A DNA stretch of 64,000 nucleotides, taken from NCBI RefSeq assembly GCF_020073745.1, contig NZ_JAIRAU010000001.1, forward strand, positions 1,054,001-1,118,000, given 5' to 3'. Both the position numbers and the translations under genes were made by a program. Below, one piece after another: positions 32,866 through 41,395 of this stretch (position 1 is its first letter; every line of letters begins with the position of its first letter). A model generated the notes under the pieces. It saw nothing but the letters and a program-made list of their open reading frames with translations, had not been told where the DNA came from and searched no databases. Source of the stretch: Nannocystis pusilla. GTDB taxonomy: Bacteria; Myxococcota_A; Polyangia; Nannocystales; Nannocystaceae.

Positions 32866-35208
32866 TCAGCCGGCCTGGAGCTGGCAGGTGGCGCTGCAGC
32901 CGCTGCCCGGCACGCCGTTCTGGGCGCCCTTGTCGCACTGTTCCATCTGGCCGTCGCCGTTGGGCTTCTGGATGACGGTGTCGCCGCAGAAGGTCTTGGC
33001 GCAGGTCGGGGTGCACTGGTCGGTGTTGCTCTGGTTGCCGTCGTCGCAGGCTTCCATGCCGTTGTTGCCGTTGGGGCTCTGGGTGACGCCGTCGCCGCAG
33101 AAGGTCTTGGCGCACTGCGGGGTGCAGGCGTCGGTGTTGCTCTGGTTGCCGTCGTCGCAGTCCTCGTTGACGTTGTCGCCGTTGGGGGTCTGCTTGATGC
33201 TGTCGCCGCAGAACGTCTTCTTGCAGGTGGCGCTGCACGCCTTGTTGTTGCCGTTGTCGGCGCCCTGGTCGCAGGTCTCGTTGAACGGCGCGGCCGGCTG
33301 GACGATGCCGTCGCCGCACTTGGCCGCCTTGCACATGTTGCTGCAGGCGTCGTCGTTGACGGCGTTGCCGTCGTCGCAGGCCTCGACGCCGGCCTGGATG
33401 TAGCCGTCGCCGCACTTGGCCGGGACGCACATGCTCGTGCACGTGTCGGTGTTGACCTGGTTGCCGTCGTCGCAGAGCTCGCCGGCGCCCGCCTGCAGGA
33501 AGCCGTCGCCGCACTTGGCCGCCTTGCAGGTGTTGGTGCAGGCGTCGTTGTTGCTCTGGTTGCCGTCGTCGCACTCCTCGACGCCGATGTGCGTCTTGCC
33601 GTCGCCGCAGACGTTCGGCTTGCAGGTCGACAGGCAGGCCTTGCTGTCGCCGTTGTTGACGCCGTTGTCGCAGACCTCGCCGTTGCTCGGCTGGATGAAG
33701 CCGTCGCCGCACTTCGGCGGGAGGCAGGCGGTCGTGCACGTGCCGGTGTCGCTGTTGAGCGCGCCGTTGTCGCACATCTCGCCCGGCTGGATGAAGCCGT
33801 CGCCGCACTTGGCCATCTTGCACACGTTGGTGCAGCCGTCGTTGTTGTTCTGGTTGCCGTCGTCGCAGGCCTCGCCGGGGCCGACGTGGCCGTCGCCGCA
33901 GAACTGCTTGGTGCAGTCCGACTTGCAGGTGCCGGAGTCGGAGTTGTTGGCCCCGTCGTCGCACTCCTCGTGGTTCTGCCAGATCAGGCCGTCGCCGCAC
34001 GTGGCGGCCGTGCACACGAGGGTGCAGGCGCCGGCGTTGTTGTTGCCCGGGCCGAGGTCGCACTCCTCGTCGATGCTCGGCTGGACGATCGCGTCGCCGC
34101 ACTTCGGCAGGGCGCAGGCGTCGGTGCAGCCGTCGTCCTGGTTGCCGTTCTTGCCGTCGTCACACTGCTCGGCCGGGTCGACGACGCTGTTGCCGCACTC
34201 CTCGAGCTTGCACTGCGAGGTGCAGCCGTCGCCGCCCTGGTTGTTGCCGTCGTCGCACTGCTCGCTCGGGCTCTTGTCGCCGTCGCCGCAGGTGTTCAGC
34301 TTGCACTGGGCGTTGCACGACTGGCCCGGGCCGTTGTTGGCCCCGAGGTCGCACTCCTCGGTGCCGCTGCCGGTGTTGTGCACCAGGCCGTCGCCGCAGA
34401 CCGCCGGCTTGCAGGTGAGCGTGCAGTCGCCGGTGTTCGAGTTGCCCACGCCCTCGTCGCACTGCTCGCCGTTGCTGTTCTGGACGAAGTTGTCGCCGCA
34501 CTTGGCGGCGGTGCAGTTGTTGGTGCAGGCGTCGTCGTTGCTGGCGTTGCCGTCGTCGCACTGCTCCTGGGCCGAGACCACGCCGTCGCCGCAGGTGGCC
34601 AGGGCGCAGCTGTTGGTGCAGGCGTCGGCGTTGTTCTGGTTGCCGTCGTCGCAGCCCTCGCCCGGGCCGACCTTGCCGTCGCCGCAGAAGGCGTTCTTGC
34701 AGTCGGACTTGCAGGCGTTCATGTCGCCGTTCTCGGCCCCGTTGTCGCACTGCTCGCCGGGCCCGAGGTAGGTGTCGCCGCAGAAGTTGAGCAGGCAGCC
34801 GGGCTTGCACTCGTCGCCGCCGCCGAGGTTCGGCCCGCTGTCACATTCCTCGCCGGGGTCGACGACGCCGTCGCCGCAGCCGCCGCCGCCCTCGCCCGTG
34901 GTCGTGTCCTCGGGCGGCATGGTGTCGCTCGAGTTCGACTCGGAGATCCCCATGCCGCTGGTCGTCGGGATGCCCGAGTTCGACTCGGACACCCCCAGGG
35001 TGCCCTCGGTCGCCTCGCTCGCCGACATGCTCACGCTGCCGGCGGTCGGCTCCGTCATCCCCACGGTCGAAGTGTCGGTGGCGATACCGGAGTTCGACTC
35101 GCTGGCGGAGCTGTTGCTGTTGCCGTTGTCGCCGCAGGCGGTGAGACCCACGGCGGACAGACAGATGGGAGCGACGAGCTTCAACAAGAAATCGCGGGAG
35201 CGAAACAT
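32866..35208 (-). CDS. lipoprotein with 20 cysteine-rich (DUF4215/Myxococcus-type) repeats
   Basis: The 780-residue product has a lipoprotein signal (CLSAVGLTAC) and a Ser/Glu/Thr linker (about 28-110) in which SESNSGI and SESNSS recur. Twenty tandem repeats of 31-37 residues follow, each of the form CGDG-x(5-10)-E-x-CDDG-N-x(3-6)-D-x-CT-x2-C-x4. This is the Myxococcus cysteine-rich repeat with four conserved Cys and an Asp/Asn-rich calcium-like turn. Some copies diverge at the second position (CGNS, CGDT, CGDA, CGDN). It is a large disulfide-rich surface rod. Family function is unknown. It is transcribed alone and has a strong downstream terminator. Confidence 0.92.
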   Translation of the reverse strand: MFRSRDFLLKLVAPICLSAVGLTACGDNGNSNSSASESNSGIATDTSTVGMTEPTAGSVSMSASEATEGTLGVSESNSGIPTTSGMGISESNSSDTMPPEDTTTGEGGGGCGDGVVDPGEECDSGPNLGGGDECKPGCLLNFCGDTYLGPGEQCDNGAENGDMNACKSDCKNAFCGDGKVGPGEGCDDGNQNNADACTNSCALATCGDGVVSAQEQCDDGNASNDDACTNNCTAAKCGDNFVQNSNGEQCDEGVGNSNTGDCTLTCKPAVCGDGLVHNTGSGTEECDLGANNGPGQSCNAQCKLNTCGDGDKSPSEQCDDGNNQGGDGCTSQCKLEECGNSVVDPAEQCDDGKNGNQDDGCTDACALPKCGDAIVQPSIDEECDLGPGNNNAGACTLVCTAATCGDGLIWQNHEECDDGANNSDSGTCKSDCTKQFCGDGHVGPGEACDDGNQNNNDGCTNVCKMAKCGDGFIQPGEMCDNGALNSDTGTCTTACLPPKCGDGFIQPSNGEVCDNGVNNGDSKACLSTCKPNVCGDGKTHIGVEECDDGNQSNNDACTNTCKAAKCGDGFLQAGAGELCDDGNQVNTDTCTSMCVPAKCGDGYIQAGVEACDDGNAVNDDACSNMCKAAKCGDGIVQPAAPFNETCDQGADNGNNKACSATCKKTFCGDSIKQTPNGDNVNEDCDDGNQSNTDACTPQCAKTFCGDGVTQSPNGNNGMEACDDGNQSNTDQCTPTCAKTFCGDTVIQKPNGDGQMEQCDKGAQNGVPGSGCSATCQLQAG

Positions 35209-35334
35209 ACGAGCCTCGGTGGACGAGAAGTGATTCAAAAGCAGGTGGTTCGAAGCGACCATGGCCCCGCGAGGCGGGTCCATGGCAGCAGTGGTAGCGA
35301 CGCGGCCGATCCGTCTGGATCGTGGAATTAGGCG

Positions 35335-35360
35335 AACCGTACCCGAGAACGGGCACGGTT
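35335..35360 (-). terminator. hairpin after the VIT/VWA lipoprotein gene
   Basis: Arms aaccgt and cccg pair with cggg and acggtt across one mismatch, with loop agaa. It lies about 60 bp past the stop of the minus-strand gene at 35419. Confidence 0.55.
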
Positions 35361-35418
35361 TGCGGCGCGAGCAAAAGCGCACGCGCACGCGCCGGGGCGA
35401 CGCCGGCGCGCGGCGCTC

Positions 35419-38400
35419 TCAGTAACGCGACGGCGGCGGCGGGGCCGGGGGCGGCGGCGTGTACGGGGCGTAAGGTTGACCCTTGGGGTCGGGGCCCGAG
35501 GGCAGGCGCGGAACGACCATCTGGGCCTCCGACAGCGGCCTGTCGACGCGGCCGAGGTCGACGTACGCGCGGTCCTTCATGATGACGAACGGGTGTTCCA
35601 TGAACGCGAGACCGCCCTTGCCGTCGTGCTGGACGGCCTGCAGCTTGCCCATGCCGTAACCCATGGGGCCGCGGCTGTAGTAGTGGGCCTGGAGGACGTA
35701 CGGGAAGGCGGCGGCGTTGCCGGGGATCGTGAAGCATTCAGGGCCGTAACCCGTGGTCACGTCGGCGTACAGCCGGCCACCGGTGGGCAGCTGCCGCTGG
35801 CTGAAGAAGGCGTGTCCGCCTTTGCCGTCGTAAATGTGGAAATCGACGTCGTTGGCGTCGGTCTCCCAGTTGAGGACGAAGCGGAGCGAGGGGCTGCTGT
35901 CCGGGGTGACGCCGGCGGCGGCGATCGCCGACTGCGCAGCCGGGTCGCCGGGCCGGGCCGCGAGCCACGCGGCGGCGATCAGGGCGAGGTCCTCCTCGAG
36001 GATCTGCTGCACGCCGGCGAAGCGGCCGCCCGGGTAGCTGCGGCGGGCCCCGGCGAGCGCGGCCGCGAAGGCCTCGGCGTGACGGCCGGCCTTGACCAGC
36101 GCGAAGGCGTAGAGCCGGTGACTGGCAGGATGGTCGGGCCGCTGCGTCACGGCTTGCGCGTACGTGTCGATCGCGAGCTGCAAACCGACGTCGCCGAGCG
36201 CCTCGAGCCGCTCGCCGGCCATGCGCCGGATGTCGGCGCGCCCGGGGAACAGGTCGATCAGCGAGCCGTAGGCGCGCGCCGCGAGGGCCCGATCGCCGAC
36301 CGCCTCGGCGGCCTCGCCGAGACCGAGCAGCGCGAGCTCGTCACCGGGATTGCTGTCGCGCCAGGCCCACGCCCTGGCCAACCCTTCGGCGGCGCGGCCG
36401 GCGCGAACCTCGACCATGACGTCGGCGAATCGCCCCTCCCACGCATCGGCCTGCTTGGGCTGCTCGTAGGTCGGCTGCGGGCGCGGGTCCCAGTTCGGCG
36501 CGACCGGGCCGCGGTGCCCGGGCAGGCCGCGCGAACGCGTGGTCGCGCGCCGTTCGCCGTCGCTGGCGATGGAATCGTCGACCTCGCGCATGGCCCGGGC
36601 GTCGGCTTGCTCGTTGGCCACGCGACGCGCCGGCGCCTCCACCGGCGCCGGCGGCGGCGGCGGTGCCGCCATCTCGGGCTCGGCGGCGGCCACGCGGAGT
36701 GCCTCGTCGCGCGGGGGCTCGAGCGCGGGAGCATCGGCGCTGTCGGGTACAGGCGCGCCGCCGGGAGCGCCGCCGCCGCCGAGGCTGCCGAGAGCTTCCT
36801 CTTCGACCTCGGCGTCGCCGCCGCGACCGCCCTTGGCGCTCAGCGCGTCGGCGGCCTTCGGCGGGGCGAGCGCGGCCGTGGCCGACTTGGCCTCGGGGGC
36901 CGGCTCGGCGGCGGCGCGGCCGCTGTCCTTCTTCTGCTTCGCCTTCGCCTTCTCGTCGCCGAAGAACCACCGCAGCGGCCCGTCGTCGTCGACGTCGCGG
37001 TTGTGCTCCTCGGGGACGATCGGCTCGGCGACGGCGACGGCGACCGGCTTGTCGGGCAAGCGCGTGCGGTCGACGACGGCGACGCCCTCGGGTCCGACGG
37101 TGAGGATCTCCGCCAGCGCGGTGCGGTCGATGCCGAACCGCTGGTAGTCCCAGTCGGTCTCGAGCACGAGCAGGGCGGTGTAGTCGGAGAGCACGCGGTA
37201 GCGGGTCGAGAGGTCGATGATCTGCTGCTTGAGATCGGCCTTGGCCCTGGCGTCGCCGGCGGCCTCCTGGCCCATCATCGCGCTCAGGCGATCGATGCTG
37301 GCGCGGATCCACGCCCGCTCGAGCAGCGGCCGCTCGCTCGGGGCGAGGCTGACCTCGCGGACGTCGTCGCCGCGCTCGCCGAGCTCGACGCGCATCGACT
37401 TGTCGACCGGGAGGTCGGCGAACACCAGGAACTGATCGCCGGGCTGCACGGCGCCGAGCGTCTGCGGCCACACCCACGTGGCCCCGGGGACATGTACTTT
37501 GACACCTGCCAGAGTGGCCCGCACCAGGCGCGAGGCGACCAGCGGCGCGGGCAAGCGGGCGTCGACGAGGATGCCGGCGTCCTGCAGGCCGGCGGTGGTG
37601 AGCTGGCGCAGGGCGGCCTCGTCGCGCAGGCCGCCGTCGACGACCGCGTCGAGGCGGCGCACGCCGGCGCGGCCGAGCTCCTGCACGGCGGTGCGCAGGA
37701 CGTCGCGCTCGATGCCGCCGGCGGTGGCGACGCCGTCGCCGACGAGGATGACGCGGTCGTGGACCTTCGACTGGTTGGCGGCCCAGCGCAGCGCGCCGAC
37801 GACGTCGGAGGCGCCGAGCGCCCCGCGCTTCAAGATCGCGTCCTGGGCGGCGGCGCTGAAGCTGCTGGCCGGGCCGGAGAACACCTGCTCGACGCCCTGG
37901 TCGAAGCAGGCGACGGTCAGCGGGAAGTCGACGCCGGCGGCGCCGCGCAGCTCGGCGACCAGGGCGCCGAGGCGCGCGACCTGGCCCTTGAAGTCGAGGG
38001 CCCGCGAGGCGCTGGTGTCGAACAACAGGGTGACGCCGGTGACCGGGACCTGCGGCAGCTTGACGTCGGGGGTGATGCGGGCGACGGCGAGGCGGTCGTA
38101 GCGGAGGCCGACCTCGGGGGCGCGCCGGCTGGTGGCGAGCTCGAGGTCCCGCTGCGGCATGAAGTTGGTCTCGTGGATCCGGGTCTTCTCGCGGACGCCG
38201 CCGCCCTTCGGCACGACGACCTCGACGTCGAGGTCCTGCAGCTGCGGCAGGCCGCGCAGGTAGACGCGGTAGGGCTCGCTGCTCGAGGTCAGCTCCTCGG
38301 AGTAACTGACGATGATCTCCTTGACGCCGCGGGCGGGGATCGGGAAGACGCGGGCGCTGAAGCGGTTGCCGGCGCTCTTCTCGAGCAGGGCCGGGTCCTG

Positions 38401-38841
38401 GCGGCGGTGGAGGAAGTCCTCGTAGGCCTGGCGCGCGGCCTGAAGCTCGACGACCTCGGCCTCCTGCCAGCGTCCGTCGATCAACATCGCGAACCGCGAG
38501 ATCGCCGAGTTGGGCGGGAGGTTGATCTCGAAGCGACCCTCGATCACGCGGTCGTTCGGGTTCTGGAACGCGAGGTGGAGCTCGGTGAAGGCGAGCGGGT
38601 CCTCGACGACGGCGCGGCTCTTGACGCTGAGGAGCTGGAGGCCGGTGCCGTCCTGGGTGGTGAGCGAGAACGGGGCGACGCCGGCGCTCGGCTGCGGATC
38701 GGGGGCGCTCCACTCGAGCTTGCACTCGTCGGGGGACTGCGACTGCGTGGTGGTGGTGTCCGAAGCAGGGCCCGAGCGGCCGGTGCAGGCGACGAGGCCG
38801 GCGAGGCCGAGGCAGACGACGAGCGGGATGTGACGGCGCAT
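35419..38841 (-). CDS. lipoprotein with VIT, VWA, TPR and DUF2135 domains
   Basis: The 1140-residue product has a lipoprotein signal (CLGLAGLVAC, Cys19) and a GGAGAG ribosome site just before the ATG. A VIT domain (about 60-190) shows FELNLPP-like EGRFEINLPPNSAISRF and YSEELTSSSEPYRVYL. A von Willebrand A domain starts near 268, with an intact MIDAS start D-T-S-A-S at 275-279. A long Pro/Ala/Glu disordered stretch (about 620-800) precedes TPR-like helices (about 805-935). A C-terminal DUF2135 domain (about 985-1100) shows NDVDFHIYDGKGGHAFFS and TTGYGPECFTIPG. It is a large surface protein, likely for metal-dependent binding. Codons at 37488-37511 carry a lattice repeat. Confidence 0.92.
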   Translation of the reverse strand: MRRHIPLVVCLGLAGLVACTGRSGPASDTTTTQSQSPDECKLEWSAPDPQPSAGVAPFSLTTQDGTGLQLLSVKSRAVVEDPLAFTELHLAFQNPNDRVIEGRFEINLPPNSAISRFAMLIDGRWQEAEVVELQAARQAYEDFLHRRQDPALLEKSAGNRFSARVFPIPARGVKEIIVSYSEELTSSSEPYRVYLRGLPQLQDLDVEVVVPKGGGVREKTRIHETNFMPQRDLELATSRRAPEVGLRYDRLAVARITPDVKLPQVPVTGVTLLFDTSASRALDFKGQVARLGALVAELRGAAGVDFPLTVACFDQGVEQVFSGPASSFSAAAQDAILKRGALGASDVVGALRWAANQSKVHDRVILVGDGVATAGGIERDVLRTAVQELGRAGVRRLDAVVDGGLRDEAALRQLTTAGLQDAGILVDARLPAPLVASRLVRATLAGVKVHVPGATWVWPQTLGAVQPGDQFLVFADLPVDKSMRVELGERGDDVREVSLAPSERPLLERAWIRASIDRLSAMMGQEAAGDARAKADLKQQIIDLSTRYRVLSDYTALLVLETDWDYQRFGIDRTALAEILTVGPEGVAVVDRTRLPDKPVAVAVAEPIVPEEHNRDVDDDGPLRWFFGDEKAKAKQKKDSGRAAAEPAPEAKSATAALAPPKAADALSAKGGRGGDAEVEEEALGSLGGGGAPGGAPVPDSADAPALEPPRDEALRVAAAEPEMAAPPPPPAPVEAPARRVANEQADARAMREVDDSIASDGERRATTRSRGLPGHRGPVAPNWDPRPQPTYEQPKQADAWEGRFADVMVEVRAGRAAEGLARAWAWRDSNPGDELALLGLGEAAEAVGDRALAARAYGSLIDLFPGRADIRRMAGERLEALGDVGLQLAIDTYAQAVTQRPDHPASHRLYAFALVKAGRHAEAFAAALAGARRSYPGGRFAGVQQILEEDLALIAAAWLAARPGDPAAQSAIAAAGVTPDSSPSLRFVLNWETDANDVDFHIYDGKGGHAFFSQRQLPTGGRLYADVTTGYGPECFTIPGNAAAFPYVLQAHYYSRGPMGYGMGKLQAVQHDGKGGLAFMEHPFVIMKDRAYVDLGRVDRPLSEAQMVVPRLPSGPDPKGQPYAPYTPPPPAPPPPSRY
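37488..37511. repeat. 14-bp lattice repeat, two units, in coding sequence
   Basis: Cores ggacatgtac (37488) and acacctgcca (37502) flank tttg. They encode the loop LAGVKVHVPG after the VWA domain of the large lipoprotein. Confidence 0.6.
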
Positions 38842-39098
38842 GATCTCTCCGGTTGGGCGAGGGTATCGTTCGCCGGTCTGCAACGCGATCGCCGGCGCCG
38901 CGGGTCTTCCCGCGCACGCGCCTCCGATCGGCGTACGGACCGGCGATGAATGGCGTTCTCGCGGCGAGCCGCTCGCTCGCGCCGGACCACGCGGAGCGCT
39001 TACAGGGCCTTGCGAGCAGATCGCTCACGCCGGCCCGCGAGCGGGCGCACGCGCGCGGCTGCTTGCCACGGGCGGATCCGGCATCACCCTTCGCGCCC

Positions 39099-39476
39099 AT
39101 GTCGTCCCGCCCGCTCCTCCCCGAGTCCTCGCTCGCGCCGCACGTCCGCGAGCAGATCCAGAGCTACCACCGCAACGTCGTCGACGCCGTCGTCGCCGCG
39201 ATCGCCCGCGACCCCGTGGTCGTCGTCGGCATGGCCCAGAACCCGTTCGTCAAGAAGGCCCGCCGCGCGCTCGAGGCCGCAGGGGTGCCGTTCACGTACC
39301 TCGAGTACGGCAGTTATCTGAGCCAGTGGAAGGAGCGGCTGGCGATCAAGCTGTGGTCGGGCTTTCCGACGTTCCCCCAGGTGTTCGTGCGCGGGACGTT
39401 GATCGGCGGCTTCTCGGACGTCGAGCGCATGCTCGCCGACGGCAGCTTGCAGAAGCTGCGAGACACCACGCACTGA
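39099..39476 (+). CDS. glutaredoxin-fold protein lacking the active-site cysteines
   Basis: The 125-residue product follows glutaredoxin order: DPVVVVGMAQNPFVKKARRA, LEAAGVPFTYLEYG, WSGFPTFPQVFVRGTLIGGF and SDVERMLADGSL. The cis-Pro/TxPQVF and GG glutathione-binding segments are intact, but the CPFC or CGFS active site is NPFV, with no Cys. It therefore cannot do thiol exchange and may bind glutathione or a partner. The start at 39099 gives a compact domain; the frame is open further upstream. It diverges from the large VIT/VWA gene. Confidence 0.82.
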   Translation: MSSRPLLPESSLAPHVREQIQSYHRNVVDAVVAAIARDPVVVVGMAQNPFVKKARRALEAAGVPFTYLEYGSYLSQWKERLAIKLWSGFPTFPQVFVRGTLIGGFSDVERMLADGSLQKLRDTTH

Positions 39477-39585
39477 GCCGGGCTTCGTCGGTCGTATCCG
39501 CGCTCGTCCGCGCGGCTACACACGCAGATCGCGGGGCTCTCGGCCCCCGCAGCGTCGCTGCCAGTCCATCGGGGATCGCCCACGG

Positions 39586-39614
39586 TTGACAGCGCCGGCC
39601 GCTGCCGGGACATT
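39586..39614 (+). promoter_or_regulatory. putative sigma-70 promoter of the DUF1592/DUF1552 operon
   Basis: A perfect -35 ttgaca (39586-39591), a 17-bp spacer and gacatt (39609-39614, 3/6 matches to tataat) end only 8 bp before the ATG at 39623. If used, the mRNA would be leaderless or nearly so. Confidence 0.45.
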
Positions 39615-39622
39615 GCGAGCGT

Positions 39623-41392
39623 ATGGCTCAGCGACGACGAGCGCTTTGGTGGCGGTCTGTGGGGGCCTGGCCCTTGGGACTGATCCTGACGGCGGGGTGT
39701 TACACGGGTGCGCCGGCGCAAGAGACCGACGGTGAACCCACCGCGGGCACCGACGGCGGACCCGGCGGAGTGACCGAAGGCGGCAACTCCGATTCGACCC
39801 CGACCTCGGGCGACGAACCGACGGGCGGGACCAGCGACACCGGCGGGACCGAGATCCCCGCGCTGCCGGAGTCGTCGCGGGTGCCGCGGCTGTCGCATCG
39901 CCAGTGGGAGAACACGATCCGTGACCTGCTGCTGCTCGAGCAGACCACCGGCAAGTCGTCGCTGTTCATCGGCGACCCGATCAGCGGCGGCTACGACAAC
40001 AACAGCGAGAAGCTGGTGGTGTCGGCGACGCTGTGGACCGACTACCAGCGCGCGGCCGAGGAGATCGCCGAGCAGGTGATCGCCGACCCGGAGCTGGTCG
40101 CGCTGCTGGTGCCGACCGAGGGCGACAGCGACGCGCGCGGGCGCGGGTTCATCGAGTCGTTCGGGCCGCGAGCGTACCGCCGCCCGCTGACGCCGGAGGA
40201 GATCGAGCGCCACATGCAGGTGTTCCAGGAGGGCGTCGCCCTCGGCGGCTCCGACCCGGTGCTCGAGGGCGTGCGCGTGGTGCTGCAGACGTTCCTGCAG
40301 TCGCCGTACTTCCTCTACCGCGTCGAGACCAGCGACGTGGCCGACGACGACGGGCGGATCCAGCTGAGCGGCTTCGAGGTGGCGTCGAAGCTGTCGTACA
40401 TGCTGTGGGACACGATGCCCGACGAGGAGCTGTTCGAGGCGGCCCAGTCCGGCGGGCTCGACACGATCGCCGGGGTCGAGGCCCAGGCCGCGCGCATGCT
40501 CGAAGACCAGCGCGCGCGCGACATGGTGGCGTCGTTCCACTACCAGACGCTCAAGGTCGACAGCTACAGCAAGATCAACAAGAGCGCCGACAAGTTCCCC
40601 GAGTTCGCCGAGCCGATGCGCGACATGATGCGCGCCGAGACGATGATGTTCGTCGAGGACGTCGTGTTCGAGCACGAGGTCGGCGACGTGAAGACGCTGC
40701 TGTCGGCGCCGTACAGCTTCGTCAACGCGACGCTGGCGCCGCTGTACGGGGCGCAGGGCGAGTTCACCGACCAGCTCGTCAAGACCGACCTCGACCCGAG
40801 CCAGCGCGCCGGCGTGCTGACGCAGCTCGGCTACCTGGCGGCCAACGCGAGCTCGACCCAGAACGACCCGATCCACCGCGGCGTGTTCCTGAACCTGCAG
40901 ATCCTGTGCACGGGGCTGCCGCCGCCGCCCAACAACGTGCCGCCGCCGCCGCCGGCGATGGAGGGCGAGTCGCTGCGCGAGCTGATCGACCGCCACACCG
41001 GCATCGGCACCTGCGGCGAGGCGTGCCACGGCTACCTCATCAACCCGCTCGGGTTCGCGATGGAGCAGTACGACCCGCTCGGCCGCTGGCAGACGATGGA
41101 CGCCGGCAAGCCGGTCGACGCGACGGGCGACTTCAACTTTGTGCAGGGCAAGCAGAGCTTCAACGGCGGCGCCGAGCTGGCGAAGATCATCGCGTCGAGC
41201 GACGAGGCCCACCGCTGCTACGTCTCGCACCTGCTCGAGTACGGCTACGCGCGCGTGCCCAAGCTGCAGGACAACGCCGAGATCAAGCGCCTCGCCGAGG
41301 GCTCGCGCGACGGGCTCTACTCGATCAAGGAGCTCATCGTCGAGCTGACCACGAGCGACGCGTTCCGCTTCCGCGCCCCGGTGGAGGAATAA
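39623..41392 (+). CDS. lipoprotein with DUF1587/1595/1592/1588/1585-type domains
   Basis: The 589-residue product has a lipoprotein signal (WPLGLILTAGC) and a Gly/Thr/Glu linker. The rest follows the multidomain family common in planctomycetes and myxobacteria: VPRLSHRQWENTIRDLLLLE (DUF1587-like), FGPRAYRRPLTPEEIERHM (DUF1595), FLQSPYFLYRVETS and SYMLWDTMPDEELFEAA (DUF1592), RAGVLTQLGYLAANASS and CHGYLINPLGFAMEQYDPLG (DUF1588), and LSHLLEYGYAR-like end (DUF1585). The CxxCH haem site of cytochrome-fused members is absent; CGEACH is not a haem motif. Function is unknown, but it almost always accompanies a DUF1552 gene, as here, 4 bp downstream. Confidence 0.92.
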   Translation: MAQRRRALWWRSVGAWPLGLILTAGCYTGAPAQETDGEPTAGTDGGPGGVTEGGNSDSTPTSGDEPTGGTSDTGGTEIPALPESSRVPRLSHRQWENTIRDLLLLEQTTGKSSLFIGDPISGGYDNNSEKLVVSATLWTDYQRAAEEIAEQVIADPELVALLVPTEGDSDARGRGFIESFGPRAYRRPLTPEEIERHMQVFQEGVALGGSDPVLEGVRVVLQTFLQSPYFLYRVETSDVADDDGRIQLSGFEVASKLSYMLWDTMPDEELFEAAQSGGLDTIAGVEAQAARMLEDQRARDMVASFHYQTLKVDSYSKINKSADKFPEFAEPMRDMMRAETMMFVEDVVFEHEVGDVKTLLSAPYSFVNATLAPLYGAQGEFTDQLVKTDLDPSQRAGVLTQLGYLAANASSTQNDPIHRGVFLNLQILCTGLPPPPNNVPPPPPAMEGESLRELIDRHTGIGTCGEACHGYLINPLGFAMEQYDPLGRWQTMDAGKPVDATGDFNFVQGKQSFNGGAELAKIIASSDEAHRCYVSHLLEYGYARVPKLQDNAEIKRLAEGSRDGLYSIKELIVELTTSDAFRFRAPVEE

Positions 41393-41395
41393 GCC

